The notes under the pieces were generated by a model. That model did not search any database. It had not been told where the DNA came from and saw only the letters and a program-made list of their open reading frames with translations. The position numbers were made by a program, and so were the translations under genes. Of a stretch of 64,000 bases of DNA, positions 34,326 to 42,924 are shown in pieces. Position 1 is the stretch's first letter. Every line of letters begins with the position of its first letter. Origin of the DNA: Seonamhaeicola sp. ML3 (GTDB lineage: Bacteria > Bacteroidota > Bacteroidia > Flavobacteriales > Flavobacteriaceae); contig NZ_CP096884.1 of NCBI RefSeq assembly GCF_023273855.1, positions 2,542,001-2,606,000 on the forward strand, read 5' to 3'.

Positions 34326-35453
34326 ATGAAGATTGTACAATTAAGAAAGCTTAAAGGCCAGGATTGGCAAAGTGTAACACCTTTTATTGAACTAAAAGAA
34401 CCCTTGGTAATGGTTTTTGGTGATAGGAAAGAATTTGAAGAGCCCAGAATATACAAAGCCATTGAAAAGTTTTTTCCAAAAGGACATGTTGTATTTGCAT
34501 CTTCTTCGGGGAATGTAACCTCAAATTCAATAGATGAGGATTGTATTACCATAACTGCGGTTGAGTTCGAACGAAGTGAATTCAAGGTAAGAACCATAAA
34601 TTTAAATGATACCGAACTTAATAGCTACAAAGCTGGAATGGAGTTGGTAAACAAATTGCCAAAGGACAAACTAAAGTATATCATGGTTTTATCTGATGGT
34701 ACTTTTGTTAACGGTAGTGAATTGACCAGAGGAATGAATTTTGTGGTAGACAATCATGTTTTGATAACAGGTGGTCTTTGTTCTGATGATTATAGATTTC
34801 AAAGAACAATGGTTTCGTATAATGAAAATCCAAAAGATGGAGAAATTGTTGGGATTGGGTTTTACGGTGACACTCTAGAGGTGGCTTCATCTACAGAGTC
34901 AGGATGGATGCCTTTTGGTGTTGAGAGAACAGTAACCAAATCTGTGGGTAACATATTATACGAACTAGATAATAAACCTGCATTGAATATTTATCAAAAA
35001 TATATTGGTGATTTATCTAAAAACATCTCAGCGGCATCAATGAATTATCCTCTTGGAGTTCAGGAAGATGATCAATATTATCCGAGAACTATATTAAATA
35101 TTAATAAGGATTATAATGCTATGTTTTTTGCGGGAGATATCCCTGCTAACTCGAAAGTTCAGTTCATGATGACTAATCCGGCCGAGTTAATTGGAGCCAG
35201 TATACAAACGGCAAAACAAGCACGGGAGAAAATGATTAATGAGCCTAAACTAGCTATGTTTTTTAGTGGTTTGGGAAGAAAACAATTTTTAGACCAACGT
35301 ACTATCGAGGAGGTTCTTGAGGTAAGAGATACGATTGGTAAAGACGTAATAATTAGTGGGTTTTATTCCTATGGAGAAATAGCCCCTAATAATGAAGAGA
35401 ATATGTGCAAGTTGCATAATCAATCTGTAGCACTAACTTTAATAAGTGAATAA
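34326..35453 (+). CDS. FIST-domain sensor protein (NosP-like)
   Basis: 375 residues containing FIST_N (about 20-215: LVMVFGDRKEFEEP, VVFASSSGNV, LSDGTFVNGSELTRGM, ITGGLCSDDYRF) and FIST_C (about 220-355: GWMPFGVERTVTKS, ALNIYQKYIG, FFSGLGRKQFL). FIST is a small-ligand sensor domain. NosP, a heme NO sensor of other bacteria, is a FIST protein encoded beside its kinase, and the next gene matches that kinase type. Heme binding here is inference; no ligand can be assigned from sequence alone. Its TAATG overlap with the kinase gene indicates coupling. Confidence 0.88.
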   Translation: MKIVQLRKLKGQDWQSVTPFIELKEPLVMVFGDRKEFEEPRIYKAIEKFFPKGHVVFASSSGNVTSNSIDEDCITITAVEFERSEFKVRTINLNDTELNSYKAGMELVNKLPKDKLKYIMVLSDGTFVNGSELTRGMNFVVDNHVLITGGLCSDDYRFQRTMVSYNENPKDGEIVGIGFYGDTLEVASSTESGWMPFGVERTVTKSVGNILYELDNKPALNIYQKYIGDLSKNISAASMNYPLGVQEDDQYYPRTILNINKDYNAMFFAGDIPANSKVQFMMTNPAELIGASIQTAKQAREKMINEPKLAMFFSGLGRKQFLDQRTIEEVLEVRDTIGKDVIISGFYSYGEIAPNNEENMCKLHNQSVALTLISE

Positions 35454-36514
35454 TGAATTCATTATTGAAAAATCAGGTTAAGCGATTTCTAAGCAGTAAA
35501 AATGTATCTAACGAAGATTTAATGGCTTTTCTAGATGCGGTAAATAACTCCTATAATAAATTTGACGAACAGTATCTTATACAACAAAGAGCTTTACTGG
35601 TTAGTTCTGATGAGCTTAACGAAGCTAATAAGGTTTTAAGGCATGAGTCTAATATCCAAAGTGCACTTATTGATAAGTTAAACAAGGTAGTAGAATCCCT
35701 GAATTTTGGGGAGATGTCTAAAGAAGCTAAAGCGTCTCAAAAAATGGCTCCAGAGAATCTTGATGGTTTATCCTTGGCAGAGTTTATAGATAAGCAAACC
35801 CAGGAGATTGTTGAAATGAACAAGCAACGAGAAAAACTCATGGGTGAATTAGAACGTCAAAACGAAGAACTAAGTAATTACGCTTATCTGGTTTCCCACG
35901 ATTTAAAATCTCCACTTAGAAGTATAGATGCTCTTACTGCATGGTTAAACGAAGAGGCAGAAACAAATAAAAAAGAGAATACCTCAGAGAATTTAAAACT
36001 TATTAGAGATAACGTTGAAAAAATGGATAATCTAATTACAGGTATTCTAGATTATTCTACTGTAAATAAAAACGAAAGTTTAACAAGTGTAATAAATTTA
36101 GAGAGTTATATTAAAGAAATAATCAATAGTATATCCATACCGGAACACATAGATATTAAGGTACTAAATGCGTTGCCTAAAATAAATGCAGATAAGCCAA
36201 GAATTAAGCAATTATTTGAAAATTTAATTGATAATGCAATTAAATATAATGATAAGGAAAAAGGCTTTATTGAGATTGGCGTTGAAGAAGAGACTATGCA
36301 CTGGAAGTTTCATATACGTGATAATGGTAAGGGCATAGAGAAAGATTACTTCGATAAGATTTTTAAACCATTTCAAAAATTAGAAAATAATCCAAATGCA
36401 ACAGGTATTGGTCTATCAATTGCAAAAAAGATAATTAACGCTTACGGTGGTAAGATATGGCTAGAGTCTAAGCTTGGTATTGGAACTACTTTTTATTTTA
36501 CCATAAAAAAATAA
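35453..36514 (+). CDS. FIST-associated histidine kinase (NahK-like)
   Basis: A 353-residue soluble kinase. The N-terminus (LLKNQVKRFLSSKNVSNEDL, then QRALLVSSDELNEANKVLR) is the pattern found on kinases paired with FIST/NosP proteins. A coiled coil (about 115-140) leads to HisKA with His149 in LVSHDLKSPLRS, then HATPase_c (LFENLIDNAIKY, DNGKGI, TGIGLSIAKKI). Its HisKA is very like that of the H-NOX-linked kinase 1.7 kb upstream (both HDLKSPLRSI), so the two may act on the same HPt or form mixed dimers. Confidence 0.9.
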   Translation: MNSLLKNQVKRFLSSKNVSNEDLMAFLDAVNNSYNKFDEQYLIQQRALLVSSDELNEANKVLRHESNIQSALIDKLNKVVESLNFGEMSKEAKASQKMAPENLDGLSLAEFIDKQTQEIVEMNKQREKLMGELERQNEELSNYAYLVSHDLKSPLRSIDALTAWLNEEAETNKKENTSENLKLIRDNVEKMDNLITGILDYSTVNKNESLTSVINLESYIKEIINSISIPEHIDIKVLNALPKINADKPRIKQLFENLIDNAIKYNDKEKGFIEIGVEEETMHWKFHIRDNGKGIEKDYFDKIFKPFQKLENNPNATGIGLSIAKKIINAYGGKIWLESKLGIGTTFYFTIKK

Positions 36515-36518
36515 TACT

Positions 36519-36836
36519 ATGGAAAAACCTAATTTGTCTTATGTAGAAACCATGTCCAGAGGAGATGAAAGTTTTGTAAAAAAAATAATTGGTGTTATTA
36601 AAGATGAGTTTTCTGGTGAAGTTGAAGAATATAATTCAAACTATAATTCTGAAAATTTTAAACTTGCAGCAGAAAATGTACACAAACTTAAACATAAAAT
36701 TAGTATTTTAGGCCTTGAAAAGAGTTATGCAGTTGCCAATGATCACGAAAATAGCCTTAAGGAAGGTAAAGGTAACCTGCATGAAGACTTCTTGAGTATT
36801 TTACAAATTATTAAGGATTTTCTAGGTACAATTTAA
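36519..36836 (+). CDS. HPt phosphotransfer protein
   Basis: 105 residues, all helical. The HPt signature NVHKLKHKISILGL places the phospho-acceptor at His55. A stand-alone HPt between two kinases and a LytTR regulator supports a multi-step relay: kinase -> receiver -> HPt -> LytTR. It lies 4 bp after the kinase and 5 bp before the regulator. Confidence 0.9.
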   Translation: MEKPNLSYVETMSRGDESFVKKIIGVIKDEFSGEVEEYNSNYNSENFKLAAENVHKLKHKISILGLEKSYAVANDHENSLKEGKGNLHEDFLSILQIIKDFLGTI

Positions 36837-36841
36837 AAGAG

Positions 36842-37561
36842 ATGAATTGCATTATTATAGATGATGAAGCTACAGCAAGAATTATTATTTCTGAATTATG
36901 TTCTCAAATTGGAGGGCTTAATGTTGTAGAAGAGTTTCCTAATGCAATCCAGGCTATTAAATACCTTAATCAGAATCAGGTAGACCTCATATTTCTAGAT
37001 ATTCACATGCCTGATTTTACGGGGTTTGATTTCATACAAACCCTCAAGGATCCTCCAAAGATTATATTAACCACTTCAGACCCGCAATTTGCTATAGATG
37101 CCTTTGAATACGAATGTATAGTAGATTATTTGGTAAAACCAATCAAGCTAGAGCGTTTTGAAAAAGCCATTCATAAACTAAGTACCATTCCTGAAACTGT
37201 TCATAATGAGGAAGCTCCAAGTGTTTCTGCCAAGAAAGATTCATCTGTAGATAATCATTTGTACATCAACATAGACAGGCGTTTAATTAAAATTGAAATA
37301 CCCAGTATTTATTTAGTAGAAGCTAAGGGTGACTATATAAACGTCAAAACAGAACAAGAAAACTACAGGGTGCACTCTTCCTTGAAGAAAATTGAGGAAA
37401 AACTACCCACGGATCTTTTTTTAAAAGTACACAGGTCTTACATAATAAATCTCAAAAAGATTATAGATATTGAGGATAATAGTGTTTTAATAAAAAAAGA
37501 TGTTATCCCAGTTAGTAGGTCTAATAGACCAGAACTAATGAAACGTTTAAACTTACTTTAG
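36842..37561 (+). CDS. LytTR-family response regulator
   Basis: 239 residues. Receiver domain about 1-120 (CIIIDDEATARIII, Asp53 in FLDIHMPDFTG, Lys in YLVKPIKLERF). LytTR DNA-binding domain about 140-237 (LYINIDRRLIKIEIPSIYLVEA, FLKVHRSYIINLKKI). It is the only output regulator of the seven-gene operon. Direct repeats with LytTR spacing lie upstream of this operon (31647) and, more degenerate, just after this gene (37585) in front of the exopolysaccharide locus. Confidence 0.94.
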   Translation: MNCIIIDDEATARIIISELCSQIGGLNVVEEFPNAIQAIKYLNQNQVDLIFLDIHMPDFTGFDFIQTLKDPPKIILTTSDPQFAIDAFEYECIVDYLVKPIKLERFEKAIHKLSTIPETVHNEEAPSVSAKKDSSVDNHLYINIDRRLIKIEIPSIYLVEAKGDYINVKTEQENYRVHSSLKKIEEKLPTDLFLKVHRSYIINLKKIIDIEDNSVLIKKDVIPVSRSNRPELMKRLNLL

Positions 37562-37584
37562 TGCTTTAAACTTACATTATACAC

Positions 37585-37618
37585 TATTCGTCTACACATT
37601 ATGGTCATTTGGACCAAA
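37585..37618. promoter_or_regulatory. LytTR-like site (one good half, one degenerate) before the exopolysaccharide locus
   Basis: TATTCGTCTACAC (37585-37597) matches the 31647 half-site CATTCGTCGACAC at 11 of 13 positions. At +21 bp (37606) there is CATTTGGACC, matching only the first bases. A -7 element follows 27 bp after the site, against 24 bp at the other promoter. Confidence 0.45.
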
Positions 37619-37645
37619 TGCTTAATTTCTTTTCTTAGTTGATTA

Positions 37646-37653
37646 TATATTTG
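37646..37653 (+). promoter_or_regulatory. Candidate -7 element, distal promoter of the exopolysaccharide locus
   Basis: TATATTTG matches TAnnTTTG. It sits just downstream of the LytTR-like site. No clear -33 element, as expected for an activator-dependent promoter. Confidence 0.5.
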
Positions 37654-38019
37654 CCAGTGATTAGATAAAAAATAATTCATGGTATTCTTGCCCAAACAAC
37701 TGTCAAGTTCTAATATGTTCCAAATCAATATTTAGACAGAACAACCAAGTACAAATTATTTTTTTATCCTTTTCAAAACTTAGTAAACCGTTCTAAATAT
37801 TTTTTAGTTCAATACTATCGTAATCTGTTAGCTATTTGCAAAAGGGATACGATTAGTCCGTCTACCCAGAAATTAACCTACTTATTTTTAGAATTAAAAT
37901 TTGCACAAAAAGGTGATTTTTTATCGCCGAATATTGTTTTATATTCCTACTTATAAAATAAAAATGCATTTTACCCTATTTTTTTTGCATTTTATCGATG
38001 TTTTGTGTAAAAATATTTG

Positions 38020-38027
38020 TATGTTTG
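38020..38027 (+). promoter_or_regulatory. Candidate -7 element, proximal promoter of the exopolysaccharide locus
   Basis: TATGTTTG matches TAnnTTTG, 93 bp before the ugd ATG; a second, possibly constitutive promoter. Confidence 0.4.
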
Positions 38028-38120
38028 ACTCGGGTAGATTAAAAAATGTTCTATCTGCTGTTTAAATTGGAAGATTTAAGCCCCAAATTTAAAAAATTAG
38101 AACCATTTAAATATTGAATT

Positions 38121-39479
38121 ATGAAAATAACAATTGTTGGAAGTGGATATGTAGGACTTGTTACCGGTGCATGTTTCTCAGAGGTAGGTATTGACGTAGT
38201 ATGTGTTGATATCGACAAAAACAAAATAGATAACCTTAACAAGGGCATTATACCTATATATGAGCCTGGATTAGAGGATATGATTTCTAGGAATATGAAA
38301 AAAGGAAGATTAAGTTTTACCACTAAAATAGCTGATGCAGTTCAGGAATCTGAAGCTGTATTTATTTCTGTAGGTACCCCTCCAGATGAGGATGGTAGTG
38401 CAGATTTGAAATATGTAATTGCTGTGGCCAGGGATTGTGGTAAACATATGAATGATTATAAATTGGTTGTAACTAAAAGTACTGTTCCTGTAGGTACATC
38501 TTTAAAGGTGAAGAAAGCCATCCAAGAAGAGTTAGACAAAAGAAATATAAAAGTTGGGTTTGATGTAGCCTCTAATCCTGAGTTTTTAAAAGAGGGGGCG
38601 GCTATAGATGATTTTCTAAAGCCAGATAGAATTGTAGTTGGAGTAGAGGGGCAAAAGGCAGAGGATATTCTAAAGCGTTTGTATAAGCCATTTACTCTAA
38701 ATGGGCACCCCGTAATCTTTATGGATATAGTTTCTGCAGAAATGACTAAATATGCTGCTAATTCCATGTTGGCAACTAAGATTAGCTTTATGAACGATAT
38801 AGCAAACCTTTGTGAAATAGTTGGAGCTGATGTAAATAAAGTGAGAAAAGGTATTGGTTCTGATACTAGGATAGGAAATAAGTTTATTTATCCGGGTATT
38901 GGTTACGGTGGGTCATGTTTTCCAAAAGATGTACAAGCACTCATTAGAACCGGAAGTGAACATAACTATGACTTACAAGTATTAAAAGCTGTTGAAGCAG
39001 TTAATAAAAAACAGAAGACTGTATTATTTTCTAAAATCTTGAAGTATTTCAAAGGAGACATCAAAGGAAAAACAATTGCGCTTTGGGGGCTTTCATTCAA
39101 GCCACAAACAGATGATATGAGGGAGGCGCCTTCTTTAGAGATTGTAAAGAGGTTGTTAGAGGCCGGTGCAACTGTAAAGGCTTACGACCCTATTGCTATG
39201 GAAGAAGCTAAACATCACTTTGGAGAGACTATCTCTTATTATGAAGATCAGTATGAGGCTCTAATTGATGCAGATTGTCTTGCGATTTTAACAGAGTGGC
39301 CAGAATTTAAGTTTCCGAATTTCAATATTGTAAACAGATTGCTTAAGAGTCCAGCTATTTTTGACGGACGAAATATATACGACAGACACGAAATGAAAGA
39401 AAAAGGCTTTAATTATTTCTGTATCGGTGTAGATACAACGAAAGATATGGTAAAGCCAGTGTTAAGTTCTGTAAGCTAA
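38121..39479 (+). CDS. UDP-glucose 6-dehydrogenase
   Basis: 452 residues, full length for the UDP-glucose/GDP-mannose dehydrogenase family. NAD-binding ITIVGSGYVGLVTG at the N-terminus; EFLKEGAAIDDFLKPDRIVVG; catalytic Cys in GYGGSCFPKDV (about residue 260); ALWGLSFKPQTDDMREAPS in the C-domain. It oxidises UDP-glucose to UDP-glucuronate, the substrate of the next gene. First gene of the exopolysaccharide locus; cytoplasmic. Confidence 0.95.
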   Translation: MKITIVGSGYVGLVTGACFSEVGIDVVCVDIDKNKIDNLNKGIIPIYEPGLEDMISRNMKKGRLSFTTKIADAVQESEAVFISVGTPPDEDGSADLKYVIAVARDCGKHMNDYKLVVTKSTVPVGTSLKVKKAIQEELDKRNIKVGFDVASNPEFLKEGAAIDDFLKPDRIVVGVEGQKAEDILKRLYKPFTLNGHPVIFMDIVSAEMTKYAANSMLATKISFMNDIANLCEIVGADVNKVRKGIGSDTRIGNKFIYPGIGYGGSCFPKDVQALIRTGSEHNYDLQVLKAVEAVNKKQKTVLFSKILKYFKGDIKGKTIALWGLSFKPQTDDMREAPSLEIVKRLLEAGATVKAYDPIAMEEAKHHFGETISYYEDQYEALIDADCLAILTEWPEFKFPNFNIVNRLLKSPAIFDGRNIYDRHEMKEKGFNYFCIGVDTTKDMVKPVLSSVS

Positions 39480-39516
39480 TAAATTTTAATTTTTTAATCC
39501 AACCAATATATTAATA

Positions 39517-40455
39517 ATGATACGAAAAAAAGTTCTAGTTACAGGAGGCGCCGGTTTTGTAGGGTCTCATTTATGCGAACGTTTATTAAATGAAAATAAT
39601 GAGGTTTATTGTTTAGATAATTTTTTTACTGGACAAAAACAAAATATCGTACACCTTTTAGATAATCCATATTTTGAGTTGATACGTCATGATGTAACGG
39701 CACCTTTTTTTATTGAGGCTGACGAGATTTATAATTTAGCGTGTCCAGCTTCACCAGTACATTATCAATATAACCCAATAAAAACTATGAAAACTTCCGT
39801 TATGGGAGCCATTAATATGTTAGGGTTGGCAAAACGAATAAAAGCTAAAATTTTACAGGCATCGACGAGCGAAGTCTATGGTAATCCTTTAGTGCATCCA
39901 CAGCAAGAATCGTATTGGGGAAATGTAAATCCAATAGGTGAGCGTTCCTGTTACGATGAAGGTAAACGAGCTGCAGAAACACTTTTCGTTGATTACCACA
40001 AACAAAATAATGTAGATGTAAAGATTGTTAGAATCTTTAATACCTATGGCCCAAGAATGCATCCAAATGATGGTAGGGTAGTATCAAATTTTATAGTTCA
40101 AGCGCTTAGAGGTGAGGATATTACTGTATATGGTGAAGGTCAACAAACTAGAAGCTTTCAGTATGTGGATGACCTTGTTGAGGCTATGATAAGAATGATG
40201 GGGTCTAGAGATGGTTTTATAGGTCCTGTAAATACTGGTAACCCAGATGAGTTTACAATTTTAGAGCTGGCTCAAAAGGTAATTGAGCTTACAGGTTCAA
40301 GATCTAAAATAGTATACAAGCCATTACCATCTGATGATCCTTTAATGAGGAAACCGGATATAACAATTGCAAAAAAAGAATTGGATTGGGCACCAAAAAT
40401 AAAATTAGAAGAAGGCCTATCCAAAACTATAGATTTCTTTAAAACAATAGTTTAG
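39517..40455 (+). CDS. UDP-glucuronate decarboxylase (UDP-xylose synthase)
   Basis: A 312-residue short-chain dehydrogenase-type enzyme. [16 protein letters not shown] (NAD loop), [10 protein letters not shown], and the YxxxK catalytic pair in [30 protein letters not shown] is typical of UXS. It converts UDP-glucuronate to UDP-xylose, following directly from the gene 37 bp upstream, so the polymer probably contains xylose or glucuronate. Confidence 0.93.
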   Translation: MIRKKVLVTGGAGFVGSHLCERLLNENNEVYCLDNFFTGQKQNIVHLLDNPYFELIRHDVTAPFFIEADEIYNLACPASPVHYQYNPIKTMKTSVMGAINMLGLAKRIKAKILQASTSEVYGNPLVHPQQESYWGNVNPIGERSCYDEGKRAAETLFVDYHKQNNVDVKIVRIFNTYGPRMHPNDGRVVSNFIVQALRGEDITVYGEGQQTRSFQYVDDLVEAMIRMMGSRDGFIGPVNTGNPDEFTILELAQKVIELTGSRSKIVYKPLPSDDPLMRKPDITIAKKELDWAPKIKLEEGLSKTIDFFKTIV

Positions 40456-40535
40456 TTTATATGAAGTAGAATTGCTATTTCTCTCTGTGTTTATTGTAAC
40501 AAAAAATATTTTTTAAGAACCCCAAATCTTAAATC

Positions 40536-40922
40536 ATGAAGAAAAAAATATTAGTAGTAGACGACGAGGCAAGTATTTGCCTGTTGTTAGAAAATTTCCT
40601 TTCGGCAGATTACAATATCGAAACTATAAATGATGGCTATGAGGCATTATTATGGTTAGAGAACAATATACCAGATCTTGTAATTAGCGATATCCAAATG
40701 CCTAAAATGGACGGGTATGAGTTTTTAACCAAATTAAGACAAAGAGGTTTTACAAAACACACACCATGCATTATGCTTTCTGGAAAATCAGAGAGTAAAG
40801 AACGCATAAAGTGTTACAGGTTAGGAGCTCAAGATTATTTAACCAAGCCCTTCAATCCAGAAGAGCTGGATGAATTGGTTAAAAAGAATCTTTACCCTAT
40901 TCACTACGCGGTACAGTGGTAA
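40536..40922 (+). CDS. Single-domain receiver response regulator in the exopolysaccharide locus
   Basis: 128 residues: ILVVDDEASICLLL, Asp52 in ISDIQMPKMDG, conserved Ser/Thr in MLSGKSES and Lys in YLTKPFNPEEL. All key residues are present, so it can be phosphorylated. It lies immediately before a phosphoglycosyltransferase that carries a degenerate receiver, and may control it by heterodimerisation. A soluble protein with no output domain. Confidence 0.92.
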   Translation: MKKKILVVDDEASICLLLENFLSADYNIETINDGYEALLWLENNIPDLVISDIQMPKMDGYEFLTKLRQRGFTKHTPCIMLSGKSESKERIKCYRLGAQDYLTKPFNPEELDELVKKNLYPIHYAVQW

Positions 40923-40956
40923 TATTTTATACAGTTTAACTTAACCTACATTAACA

Positions 40957-42156
40957 ATGGATTCTGTTTTGACTATACTTTATATTGGAAATTCTTCAGA
41001 TTACTTTAAGCCCCTAAAAAAGAAGGATAATGTTGCTTTTTGTGTTCTAGAGAATAGCATTTTAGCTATCAATTATCTTACTTCAAATAATCAAATTGAT
41101 CTTATTATCTGTGATTATAATTTACCAGGAAATAACGGTCTATATCTTTACGATTGGATTAGGGATAATTCAGAGTATAGAAGTACACCTTTCATTTTGT
41201 TGTCCGAAAAATTTGATGATGATGTTTATAAACAGTCCTTTAAAAAAAGGGTGAGTGATTATTATGTTTTAAATACATCCTCTCCTGAAGATATTTACCA
41301 AAGGGCAATGTTTCTATGCGAAAGTAAATCGGTGTCACGTTCGGCAAAACTTCCCGAGCTATCTGAAGTAGAGTATAAAATGCCATTATCTAAGCGTATA
41401 TTCGATATTACAGTAGCTTCTATGGCACTTTTATTAGCGTCGCCATTTTTACTAATTATTTTATTGGCTATTAGGTTGGAGTCTAAAGGGAAAGTCTACT
41501 ACATTTCTAAGCGTGTAGGAAGAAAGACCTTCGATTTTTACAAACTACGCTCTATGAGAACTGGTGCAGATGAGTTGCTGAAAAAACTAGCAAAAGAAAA
41601 AAATCAATACAATACCAAACCGCAAGTTGAAGAACATACAGAAGATGAGCCTTGTCCAAGATGTGCAAAGTTACCAGAGGGAGAAAGTTGTTCACCAATG
41701 ATGTATTTCGACACTTACAGCATATGCGATTATTGGTATAATCATCAAAAAGAAAAAGAAGCGCAAAATAATTCGGCTTTTGTAAAAATTGTTGATGATC
41801 CAAGAATTACCAAAGTAGGAAAGTTTATAAGAAATACAAGTATAGATGAACTGCCTCAGTTAATTAATGTTTTAAAAGGAGACATGTCTATTGTTGGGAA
41901 TAGGCCTTTACCTGTTTATGAAGCAGAATTATTAACAGGAGGTGATATCTCAAAACGATTTTTAGCGCCTCCAGGAATTACTGGTCTCTGGCAAGTAGAA
42001 TTAAGAGGAAGAGGGGGAGATATGTCTGAAGAAGAGCGCATGCGTTTAGATAATGAATATGCCGATCAGTTTAAGGGGAACAATTATTCGTTTTGGTATG
42101 ATATGAAGCTCATATTAAGAACCATACCGGCTTTATTCCAAAAAGATACGGTTTAA
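40957..42156 (+). CDS. Pseudo-receiver fused to a polyprenyl-phosphate sugar phosphotransferase
   Basis: A 399-residue protein. Residues 1-125 have a receiver fold but are degenerate: the usual acidic pair is replaced (LYIGNSSDYF), Asp53 is kept (ICDYNLPGNNG), and the Lys loop reads YYVLNTSSPE. From about 145 it is a WcaJ/PglC-type initiating transferase: membrane segment (KRIFDITVASMALLLASP), YKLRSMRTGADE, SIDELPQLINVLKGDMSIVG, APPGITGLWQVELRGRG. An insert at about 205-275 carries Cys233, 236, 245 and 257, zinc-ribbon-like. It would transfer the first sugar phosphate to undecaprenyl phosphate, under possible signal control. Confidence 0.88.
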   Translation: MDSVLTILYIGNSSDYFKPLKKKDNVAFCVLENSILAINYLTSNNQIDLIICDYNLPGNNGLYLYDWIRDNSEYRSTPFILLSEKFDDDVYKQSFKKRVSDYYVLNTSSPEDIYQRAMFLCESKSVSRSAKLPELSEVEYKMPLSKRIFDITVASMALLLASPFLLIILLAIRLESKGKVYYISKRVGRKTFDFYKLRSMRTGADELLKKLAKEKNQYNTKPQVEEHTEDEPCPRCAKLPEGESCSPMMYFDTYSICDYWYNHQKEKEAQNNSAFVKIVDDPRITKVGKFIRNTSIDELPQLINVLKGDMSIVGNRPLPVYEAELLTGGDISKRFLAPPGITGLWQVELRGRGGDMSEEERMRLDNEYADQFKGNNYSFWYDMKLILRTIPALFQKDTV

Positions 42157-42173
42157 AAATTGAATTGGGGAAA

Positions 42174-42920
42174 ATGAAATTATTATTTAGGTTTTTTATA
42201 TTATTTGTTTTTGTTTGCTTTAACCATGTGTCTGCTCAAGATACAATGTTAGAAGTGGCTCCTAGTAGAATAAAGACAAGAACAAGTCTGCCACCTTTAG
42301 ATATAGTTATCGATTCTGTTCTTAAGAATAGCGGAATGCTTAACTATAGAAATAATAGTATAAAGCGTTTAGAAACATTAAAGAAATCTAAAGGTATTGA
42401 TATTTCTAGGCATGTGGGATTTGCTGCAGAGACCCGATATGGAAATTTTAATAATTTTTCTACAAACGATAACGGACAGATAATTACCCCAATAGCAACC
42501 AATTCTCGACAGTTTAATTATAGTGCCGGTTTTTATTTAAGATTACCGCTTTTTGATGTCCTTAACAGAAAGAAATTAGTTAAAACTGCTGAATTGGAGG
42601 TAGAAGAAGCTATAAGGTTGGCAGAAGCGGAGGAAGAAACCATACGTCAAAATGTTATAAGGCTTTACCAAGATATTGTTTTAAAAGAAAGATTACTTGA
42701 AATTAAAGCAAGAGCCTATGGTGATGGTAAAGTAAATATACAAATGGTAGATAAAGAATTTAGGAATGGTATAGTACCCGTAGCCGAATATGTAAGGATA
42801 ACGAGTATTACTTCCAACTTAGAGATAGAGTATGAAAAAGCAAAATCTGAATTTGTTTTAGCAAAACAACTTTTAGAGGATTTAGCTGGTTTTAAGTTTG
42901 ATATTTTAACATCGAATTAA
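42174..42920 (+). CDS. Short TolC-like outer-membrane factor homologue
   Basis: 248 residues from the ATG at 42174; the TTG at 42165 lies in a GGGG stretch that looks like upstream sequence. Signal peptide about 1-21 (ending VSAQ). The mature part resembles one half of a TolC/OMF protein (FNYSAGFYLRLPLFDVLNRKKL, then long helices EAIRLAEAEEETIRQNVIRLYQ and NIQMVDKEFRNGIVPVAEYV). TolC family members are normally about 400-450 residues, so this is half-length. It lies 4 bp before the Wzz-like gene, where a Wza-type export protein might be expected. Confidence 0.75.
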   Translation: MKLLFRFFILFVFVCFNHVSAQDTMLEVAPSRIKTRTSLPPLDIVIDSVLKNSGMLNYRNNSIKRLETLKKSKGIDISRHVGFAAETRYGNFNNFSTNDNGQIITPIATNSRQFNYSAGFYLRLPLFDVLNRKKLVKTAELEVEEAIRLAEAEEETIRQNVIRLYQDIVLKERLLEIKARAYGDGKVNIQMVDKEFRNGIVPVAEYVRITSITSNLEIEYEKAKSEFVLAKQLLEDLAGFKFDILTSN

Positions 42921-42924
42921 AGTA

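Larger units (their letters stand above)
37562..38120. other. 559-bp intergenic region / leader upstream of the exopolysaccharide locus
   Basis: No gene seen. It contains the LytTR-like site (37585-37618), a strong -7 (37646-37653), a second -7 (38020-38027) and a long AT-rich stretch. An AAAATGC/GCATTTT pair around 37962-37996 and a GGTGAT/ATCGCC hairpin near 37911-37929 are visible, but neither is followed by a proper U-run. Transcription from 37646 would give a leader of about 460 nt before ugd. Confidence 0.6.
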
